From assembly GCA_964558295.1 (NCBI GenBank), contig CAZLDQ010000160.1:1-13020 (forward strand): a stretch of 13,020 nt of DNA, in the 5' to 3' direction. Positions 8,013-13,020 of this stretch are shown in pieces (within the stretch, counting starts at the first letter, position 1; each line of letters opens with the position of its first letter). The notes below the pieces were generated by a model. The model saw nothing but the letters and a program-made list of their open reading frames with translations. It did no database searches and was not told where the DNA came from. Source of the stretch: JBDKTH01 sp964558295 (lineage in GTDB: Bacteria; Planctomycetota; Planctomycetia; Pirellulales; Thermoguttaceae). The position numbers and the translations under genes are program-made.

Positions 8013-9190
8013 TGGCTGGATCGCTTGATGTCTCTGGCGCTGCAAGACCTTTCGCTGATCTACCGGCAGGCTTGGTGGAAGAGGTACTCGCTGGCGCTAC
8101 CCAAGTGGGCACGCATCTACTCGGGGATTTCACCCGTATCAAACAGGAGAAAGCTAGCCTTCGGAAAAAACTTGATGATGCCCGACTTGTTGGCCATGAG
8201 TCTGACTTGCCCAGCCCCCACATACCGACGACTTGTGCTACGGATGGCTCCTATGCCATCGAGCGTTTGTTGGCGGCTGATCTCGCTGCGGCTGCAGCCG
8301 TTGCTGTTGAAGGCCTTACCCCGCCGAGTGAGACTCGGCACTGGGATGCTCCGCGTCATCGAACGTTTGTTCGAGCCGAGGTCCATCACGATGGCACTCA
8401 GACCGTCCTGAGAGCCTTGATGCTGGGACGTGAACTGGAGTTAGCGATTGCTGCTCCGCATGACTTGGTCTTACTCGATATGACGCTGGCGCTGCCCGTC
8501 ATCTACTTCAATCAGGCGTTTGCAAAGGTCAATGAGATCACCAAGGAACTAGGGACAGGGACAGTCGCATGCGTGAGTGAATTCCAAAATCACGGTTTAG
8601 CTTTCATCACGCACTATCGCGACATTCTGCAGTGCACACGATCCGACAAAGCCTACGCGGGGTTGCCGAAGTACGCAACCCGACGGGAGGTCGGGGAGAA
8701 GGTGGGGTGGCCTTCGCACCATGACGATCGGTCGCTCCTCACAATGTTACTTCGCCCAGGCGAATTCACGCAGCCCCAGCCGATGTTGGACAGCGAGTTT
8801 CACCTGCACACCTCTGGAGCTAGCGGAGCAGCAAGCGATTCGTTGAAGGCGATGGCCGATGAGATTGTTGCAGCCCTCAAGACCATCAGGGTGGTCTATT
8901 ATCGGCCACATGGTTTTATCCCAGCGTTGCGTGTCGAAGTCGCTTCCGCTGTGGCTGACAATCCTCATCGCCTTGCAATGGTTCTCCGAGGCCTGAGAGA
9001 ACAGTCGATTGTGGCCTCCATGCTTGAGCCGTATCCGCTTTATATGGCTGATCGAATGGCCAAATCGCTGGCCGCCGCGATTCCCGCGTTTAGGCAGGTG
9101 GCTACGCAGCGAATCAGTGCCGAGTATGACGGCGACATAGGCGAAGTCTTCTTTGCAATGCATGGCTACCGCAGCGAAGGCGGCCGATAA
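8012..9190 (+). CDS. nurA: NurA-domain nuclease
   Basis: A 392-residue NurA-family nuclease, the usual partner of HerA. NurA is an RNase H-like, metal-dependent nuclease that degrades DNA ends when loaded on the HerA hexamer. Visible landmarks are the first catalytic motif 'TDGSYAIER' with D78-G79-S80, a second acidic strand 'LVLLDMTLALP' with D156, the late 'ALRVEVA' strand (RVE at 307-309) and the closing 'YPLYMADRMAKSLA' helix (from 341), all in NurA order. I place the start at ATG 8012 rather than TTG 7997, because GGAGG (7999-8003) sits eight bases upstream of that ATG and it overlaps the previous stop. HerA follows ten bases after the stop. In archaea the pair resects breaks; bacterial copies in defence islands are thought to act against phage. 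Confidence 0.85.
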   Translation: MAGSLDVSGAARPFADLPAGLVEEVLAGATQVGTHLLGDFTRIKQEKASLRKKLDDARLVGHESDLPSPHIPTTCATDGSYAIERLLAADLAAAAAVAVEGLTPPSETRHWDAPRHRTFVRAEVHHDGTQTVLRALMLGRELELAIAAPHDLVLLDMTLALPVIYFNQAFAKVNEITKELGTGTVACVSEFQNHGLAFITHYRDILQCTRSDKAYAGLPKYATRREVGEKVGWPSHHDDRSLLTMLLRPGEFTQPQPMLDSEFHLHTSGASGAASDSLKAMADEIVAALKTIRVVYYRPHGFIPALRVEVASAVADNPHRLAMVLRGLREQSIVASMLEPYPLYMADRMAKSLAAAIPAFRQVATQRISAEYDGDIGEVFFAMHGYRSEGGR

Positions 9191-9200
9191 GGAGTATGCG

Positions 9201-11015
9201 ATGGCAGATGATCCCGTTCTCAATCAGCTTGACGCAGTAGTTGCCAAGACCGAGCGCCTCGGTGTAATTGGATCGCCGTCAAGCACATCTGAACTTGCCG
9301 TTGATGTGGTCGGCACGGCTGTGGGTCGCAAGCTCGTTGGAGAGCTTGCCATGTTTCCATTCCAGCAGGATGGCATTGCTCACTACGCCCTTGGTCAGAT
9401 CACGGAGATTGAGCTGAGGAACGTTTGGCATGAAGACCCGACGATGCGGTCCTTAATCCGCCAGCGGGGCAAGATCGACGCTGTTAGTGAACGTCAAGAC
9501 ACTCACCTAGGCAAGATGACTATCAGCGCTGTGTTTAAGCACGCCGCCGTAACACCAGATGCGTCGGGGGCGGCCGCAACCAGCTACGAGCCAAGCATCA
9601 TGGGAACGGTCCCGTCTACAGGAACAGGTATTCACCTCGTGAATGATGCTGTTCTCGAAACGGTGCTGCATCGTTACCGCGACCAGATTTTCTATCTTGG
9701 GCAAGTGTACGGATCAACGCCCAAGCTCCCGCTCTGGTTCAAGCACTTTGGACGCGGTCCGGACGGTGCGGGCGAGGCGTACCATTTGGGTATATTCGGC
9801 AAGACAGGTAGTGGCAAGAGTGTCCTAGCAAAAATGGCACTCTGTGCCTACATGAGATACCCGCAGATGGGGCTATTGATCCTCGATCCGCAGGGCGAGT
9901 TTGCCAAGGATTTCCGGGGCGGCGGAAGTGGTGAGATGCGGATTCCATTGGCGAGTATCAGCAAGCAATTCAACAAGCAGGTGGTCACGCTCTCTGTTCG
10001 CGATTTGGTGCTGGATCGCTGGGAATTGTTTCAGGAGATTCTGTTTGAAAGTGACTTCTTTCAGCAGCTCACCATGCCCAAGGGTGACAACCGGCGGGAC
10101 GCATGCGCGAAACTTGCGGACGAGCTGCAAAAGAAGAAAGTCAAGCTGGAAGACCTGAATGGTCGCGCCGCGTTCAATACGGCCTGGTCAATACTAGCTG
10201 ACACGAAGGTTCAGCAAGTGTTTTATCGAACAGCGCCGAGTCGCGAGCGTTTTGAGTCTGCTCGGGCTGACGCCGATCCCGACCACTTCTTCCAACACCA
10301 GTGGCAGCCTGTCACGGCCCTGTTCGATAGATCACGCGCCAAGGCGAAGACTGTCGAGTCCGCGCTTAATTGGCTTTTGGATGTGAATCCACAAAACGGT
10401 GTTCGCCCAATCCTAATAATCGACCTGTCAAGGGAACAGGCGCACGGGCTCTTCTGGACCGACACGATCCAGTCGCTGGTAATTAAACGATTGCTGGACG
10501 GCATCACCACAACCGCCGAGCGGCGATTTCAGGAAGGCAATGAAACAGGTCTGAATACGCTGGTGCTGATGGACGAGGCGCACCGGCTTGCCCCTCGCCA
10601 CTTGCCCGAAAACGGCAATGCCGCTGCAGGTGTGCGAGGTGTACTCATCGATGCTGTACGGACCACACGAAAATATGGACTGGGTTGGCTTTTCATTAGT
10701 CAGACACTCAGCTCTCTCCATACGGAGATCCTGCAGCAGTTGCGTATCCAGTTCTTTGGCTTTGGGCTTTCCATGGGACAGGAGTTTCAAGCCTTGCGCC
10801 AGCATGTGGGCGGCGACGATTCGGCGCTGCGGCTTTACGGGCTGTTTCGTGACCCACATTCATCATTCGACATCTCCAGTCGGCAGTATTCGTTCATGAC
10901 AACCGGACCGATCAGCCCACTATCGTTTGCGGGTACGCCACTATTTCTAAACGCCTTCAATCGTGTTGAAGATTTCATGAGGGCAAACGGCTTCACAGTT
11001 GCATCGAACGGGTAA
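9201..11015 (+). CDS. herA: HerA-family hexameric DNA translocase/ATPase
   Basis: A 604-residue ATPase of the HerA/FtsK superfamily. The Walker A motif GKTGSGKS is at 200-207, followed by 'LLILDPQGEF' (DPQGEF at 229-234), the HerA signature after strand 2. Walker B is 'VLMDEAHRLAPR' with D458-E459. The sensor-like 'LFISQTLSSL' and the 'EILQQLRIQFFGF' tail follow. The first ~190 residues fit the HAS-barrel that contacts NurA, ending in the family's 'GQVYGSTPKLPL' region. HerA should form a hexameric ring that pumps double-stranded DNA through to NurA. ATG 9201 is preferred over the in-frame TTG 9153 and ATG 9162 because AAGGAG (9189-9194) is six bases upstream and straddles the nurA stop. It is the last gene of the operon before a separate promoter. 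Confidence 0.94.
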   Translation: MADDPVLNQLDAVVAKTERLGVIGSPSSTSELAVDVVGTAVGRKLVGELAMFPFQQDGIAHYALGQITEIELRNVWHEDPTMRSLIRQRGKIDAVSERQDTHLGKMTISAVFKHAAVTPDASGAAATSYEPSIMGTVPSTGTGIHLVNDAVLETVLHRYRDQIFYLGQVYGSTPKLPLWFKHFGRGPDGAGEAYHLGIFGKTGSGKSVLAKMALCAYMRYPQMGLLILDPQGEFAKDFRGGGSGEMRIPLASISKQFNKQVVTLSVRDLVLDRWELFQEILFESDFFQQLTMPKGDNRRDACAKLADELQKKKVKLEDLNGRAAFNTAWSILADTKVQQVFYRTAPSRERFESARADADPDHFFQHQWQPVTALFDRSRAKAKTVESALNWLLDVNPQNGVRPILIIDLSREQAHGLFWTDTIQSLVIKRLLDGITTTAERRFQEGNETGLNTLVLMDEAHRLAPRHLPENGNAAAGVRGVLIDAVRTTRKYGLGWLFISQTLSSLHTEILQQLRIQFFGFGLSMGQEFQALRQHVGGDDSALRLYGLFRDPHSSFDISSRQYSFMTTGPISPLSFAGTPLFLNAFNRVEDFMRANGFTVASNG

Positions 11016-11042
11016 TGGCTAAAGAAGAGAGCATGAAAGGAA

Positions 11043-11070
11043 TTGACAGTGAGGCTGCTGTGTGTAGTAT
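11043..11070 (+). promoter_or_regulatory. Sigma70-type promoter of the XRE-ImmA unit
   Basis: A perfect -35 box TTGACA (11043-11048) is followed after 16 bases by TAGTAT (11065-11070) as -10. Transcription would begin near 11077, about 45 bases before the XRE start codon. It lies in the 107-base gap after herA. This shows the XRE-ImmA pair can be expressed independently of the upstream operon. The -10 box overlaps the inverted repeat at 11067-11088. Confidence 0.6.
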
Positions 11071-11088
11071 GTCCTAAACAGACAATAC
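11067..11088. promoter_or_regulatory. Candidate operator overlapping the -10 box and start site
   Basis: GTATGTC (11067-11073) and GACAATAC (11081-11088) form an inverted repeat with one bulged base around CTAAACA. The core reads GTCCTAAACAGAC, a near palindrome. It spans the end of the -10 box and the predicted transcription start. This is where the XRE repressor encoded next to it would be expected to bind for autoregulation. No second copy was found near the operon promoter at 234-261. Confidence 0.45.
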
Positions 11089-11122
11089 ATCGCTTCGGCG
11101 AACAGGTGCGAGGCCGGCGGCT

Positions 11123-11491
11123 ATGGCAGGTAACCCATTATTTGGAAAAAAGATACGCGAACTTCGCGAGGCCAAGCTTCAGGAGGACCCCCGGCGGTTC
11201 ACGCTGCGCCAATTCGCGGTGGCCGTGGGCATCAGCCCGACTTTCCTGAGCAAGGTTGAGCGGGGCGAATTTGATCCGCCCGCGGCCGACAAGATCATCA
11301 AGATAGCCGAGCTGCTGGGCGTGAACGCGGACGAGCTGCTGGCACTGGCCAACAAGGTCGATCCAGAACTGGAGAAGATCATCAAGGAACAACCGCAGGC
11401 CCTGCCGGACCTGCTGCGTACGGTGCGCGGCATGTCGGCGGAGGAGCTTCGCAAGCTCACGGAACGGGCACGGAAGGAACAAAAGGACTGA
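11123..11491 (+). CDS. XRE-family transcriptional regulator
   Basis: A 122-residue protein with an N-terminal Cro/C1-type HTH (about residues 27-68). The block 'TLRQFAVAVGISPTFLSKVE' is the classic HTH core, and 'KIIKIAELLGVNADELL' closes the domain. A charged helical tail follows ('RTVRGMSAEELRKLTERARK'), probably for dimerisation or for recognition by the protease. It lies 15 bases upstream of an ImmA/IrrE peptidase gene, the well-known pair in which the peptidase cleaves or inactivates the repressor on a signal. GCGAGG (11108-11113) is a possible ribosome site. It likely represses its own promoter at 11043-11070, and may also control neighbouring defence genes. GC content and coding style look higher than in the genes just upstream. 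Confidence 0.92.
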   Translation: MAGNPLFGKKIRELREAKLQEDPRRFTLRQFAVAVGISPTFLSKVERGEFDPPAADKIIKIAELLGVNADELLALANKVDPELEKIIKEQPQALPDLLRTVRGMSAEELRKLTERARKEQKD

Positions 11492-11506
11492 CGGGCGAGG
11501 CGTCAG

Positions 11507-12208
11507 ATGGCCAAGGTTAGGTTTCTCAAGCACGACCAGATCGAGAATGCGACGTTGTGCCTGCTGGCGGAGTACGGTCGCAAGTACGGAGAGGTAAGCG
11601 AACCGCCGGTACCGGTGGAGGAAATCCTCTCGGCGCACCTGGGGCTGACGCTGGATTTCGATGATCTGCCCACGCGTCTGGGCACGCCGGACGTGCTGGG
11701 GGCCACGTGGATCGCCGACAAACTGGTAATCATTGACCAGTCGCTCGACCCCATCGAAAACCCGTGCAAGGAAGGTCGCTACCGCTTCACCCTCAGCCAC
11801 GAGATCGGGCACTGGGAACTCCATCGGCACGGCTTCCTGGCGGCGGCCGCGCAGCCGTCCTTGTTCGGGTCCAAGCCCGAGCCGTCCATCGTCTGCCGCA
11901 CCAGCTCGCGCAAGGAGCCGATGGAGTGGCAGGCGGACATGTTCTCCGGCTACCTGCTTATGCCGACAGAGATGGTGCTGGCGGCGTGGCGGCAGCGCTT
12001 CGGCAACCTGGACCCGTACATTGCCAAGGACGAGATGGCCAACCTGTCGGCCAAGTGGGGCTTGGCGGATGACGAGCGCCCCACGGTCGACGTTGCCAAG
12101 GAGCTGGCCCGCGTGTTCAAGGTGTCAGGCCAGGCGATGCAGATTCGCTTGATCGGGCTTGGGCTCATTCGGACCGAGGTGCCCGCGCCCAGTCTGTTCA
12201 AAGGATGA
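11507..12208 (+). CDS. ImmA/IrrE-family zinc metallopeptidase
   Basis: A 233-residue member of the ImmA/IrrE family (COG2856). The zinc site HEIGH is at 98-102 in 'LSHEIGHWELHRHG', with E99 as the catalytic base. The third ligand is probably E140 in 'EWQADMFSGYLLMP', the family's second signature. The N-terminal ~90 residues have the expected 'ATWIADKLVIIDQSL' strand pair before the active-site helix. The family acts on a partner XRE repressor, as ImmA does on ImmR and IrrE/PprI on DdrO, to switch on genes after DNA damage or infection. Its partner here is the gene immediately upstream. GCGAGG (11495-11500) lies six bases before the ATG. The last ~40 bases form part of the downstream hairpin. 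Confidence 0.93.
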   Translation: MAKVRFLKHDQIENATLCLLAEYGRKYGEVSEPPVPVEEILSAHLGLTLDFDDLPTRLGTPDVLGATWIADKLVIIDQSLDPIENPCKEGRYRFTLSHEIGHWELHRHGFLAAAAQPSLFGSKPEPSIVCRTSSRKEPMEWQADMFSGYLLMPTEMVLAAWRQRFGNLDPYIAKDEMANLSAKWGLADDERPTVDVAKELARVFKVSGQAMQIRLIGLGLIRTEVPAPSLFKG

Positions 12209-12229
12209 CTCGGTCCGCATCGCTTTTTT
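12170..12229 (+). terminator. Candidate terminator of the XRE-ImmA unit, overlapping the gene end
   Basis: CGGACCGAG (12170-12178) and CTCGGTCCG (12209-12217) are perfect 9-base inverted repeats. TTTTTT (12224-12229) follows six bases later. The left arm lies inside the last codons of the peptidase gene and the right arm just past its stop. The 30-base loop and the gap before the T run are unusual for an intrinsic terminator, so strength is uncertain. Confidence 0.45.
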
Positions 12230-12271
12230 CAGATAGGCGTTTAGTGTGTAGGCCACATGTGACAACTGCTT

Positions 12272-12282
12272 AAGGAAGGAGG
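12272..12282 (+). promoter_or_regulatory. Very strong ribosome binding site
   Basis: AAGGAAGGAGG ends eight bases before ATG 12291 and carries a full anti-16S match. It fixes the start of the last gene. The rest of the gap between 12230 and 12272 shows an 8-base palindrome CACATGTG (12254-12261) but no clear -35/-10 pair. Confidence 0.8.
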
Positions 12283-12290
12283 TTCGAATC

Positions 12291-13020
12291 ATGGTTCAGC
12301 AGTTTAACCCGAAACGCGTGCTTCGGCAGATCTCCAATCCGCTGCTCAAGGAATTCTTCGAGCGGCAAGGCCATCCTCTGGACGTGGATTGGGATCGGCT
12401 CAGGAACACGCAGGTGGATGACATCTTCGACGCCTGGCAGCGTCTGCCCGACGCCCAGCGCAAGGCCGTGGAGATCGCCTTCCATGATGTGCATGAGATG
12501 GCCGACGAGGACGGTACGCGCGTCATCATCGAAGAGGGCCAGTACCACGGCGAAGACCTCGCTCCTCTGCTCGAGCCAATGGAGAGTCGGTACGACAAGG
12601 CCCTCTGGACGTTCATGAATCGTCCGGCAGTATGGGACGCGGCGGTGCGCTTCGCCAAAGCGGATTCACTCAGCGGCGGGCGTTCGTGGATCAAGCGAGG
12701 CAACGTGCCGGCAAAGAATGGCCCGATGTTCGATGCCGACACGCTTCTGGCGTTCCAGGAAGCCGTTTCCGCCTTCTATCGCGACCGCCAAGGGCGCGGT
12801 CATCACTGCAAGGTCGAGTACTTCCCGCGTGGCCGCGACCATCACTACTTCTTCGTCTATCTGAGCGACTACGCCGACACCTACATCAACTTCGACGACG
12901 CTGGGCACTTTCAGCGCACGCCCGAACGCCGTGCCTTCGAGATTGTGTTTGCCTACGACAGTGCATCGAGCACTCTGGAGATGTACGCCAAGGGCGGGAA
13001 GAAGGTCATCGAGCCACTGC
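12291..13020 (+). CDS. Hypothetical protein, cut by the window edge
   Basis: An open frame of 243 complete codons with no stop before the window ends, so the C-terminus is missing. The start is set by the strong ribosome site. The protein is soluble and rich in charged and aromatic residues. An N-terminal helical part contains 'LLKEFFERQGHPLDVDW' and 'DIFDAWQRLPDAQRKAVEIA'. A later part (from about residue 155) is beta-like, with 'CKVEYFPRGRDHHYFFVYLS' and 'TYINFDDAGHF'. I see no signal peptide, membrane segment, Walker motif or nuclease signature, and I do not recognise the family. It follows the XRE-ImmA pair in the same direction but after a candidate terminator, so it probably starts a new unit that continues downstream. 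It may be the first gene of another defence module; this is a guess from location. Confidence 0.78.
   Translation, partial: MVQQFNPKRVLRQISNPLLKEFFERQGHPLDVDWDRLRNTQVDDIFDAWQRLPDAQRKAVEIAFHDVHEMADEDGTRVIIEEGQYHGEDLAPLLEPMESRYDKALWTFMNRPAVWDAAVRFAKADSLSGGRSWIKRGNVPAKNGPMFDADTLLAFQEAVSAFYRDRQGRGHHCKVEYFPRGRDHHYFFVYLSDYADTYINFDDAGHFQRTPERRAFEIVFAYDSASSTLEMYAKGGKKVIEPL

Noticed and set aside
6861..11015. Druantia system
   Set aside because: Only a DruA-like protein is present; the defining DruE helicase (DUF1998) and other Druantia genes are absent from the window.
11138..11830. Minus-strand reading frame of 230 codons
   Set aside because: It runs antisense to the XRE and ImmA/IrrE genes, both of which have firm family motifs; the opposite strand shows no recognisable protein.
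12230..12290. Operator copy of the 11067-11088 motif upstream of the last gene
   Set aside because: Only a CTAAAC half on the minus strand can be matched; the palindrome CACATGTG there is a different sequence.
1..13020. CRISPR array, insertion sequence or long direct repeats
   Set aside because: No regularly spaced repeats, transposase genes or terminal inverted repeats were seen on reading the window.

Overview
This window looks like part of a bacterial defence island. It is about 55-60% GC, and every real gene lies on the + strand. The genes are tightly packed with good Shine-Dalgarno sequences and canonical -35/-10 boxes. Nothing in the sequence fixes the lineage. No integrase, transposase, tRNA or CRISPR array is visible.

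Layout. Positions 1-320 are non-coding: a strong GC hairpin (16-49), smaller inverted repeats (63-102), and a candidate promoter (234-261) wrapped in two palindromes. From 321 to 11015 runs what appears to be one operon of six genes: a small excisionase-type HTH protein (321-533), a long type III-like DNA adenine methyltransferase Mod (530-3655), a type III-like helicase/endonuclease Res (3659-6844), a DUF4338/DruA-like protein (6861-8012), a NurA nuclease (8012-9190) and a HerA hexameric ATPase (9201-11015). Junctions are ATGA or TGATG overlaps, or gaps of 3, 10 and 16 nt. A second unit starts from its own promoter (11043-11070) with a candidate operator. It encodes an XRE-family repressor (11123-11491) and an ImmA/IrrE zinc metallopeptidase (11507-12208), and ends in a candidate terminator (12170-12229). 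A last gene (12291 to the window edge) has a very strong ribosome binding site and no function I recognise.

How the genes may work together (inference). Mod would mark host DNA and Res would translocate on and cut unmarked DNA. NurA-HerA is a known DNA-end-processing nuclease/translocase pair, which could degrade what Res opens. DUF4338 is the DruA domain of Druantia anti-phage systems, but no DruE-type helicase is present. The combination of type III Mod-Res, DUF4338 and NurA-HerA in one co-directional cassette does not match any named defence system I can recall, and it is the main candidate for an undescribed composite system. The XRE-ImmA pair is a plausible damage- or infection-responsive switch beside it.
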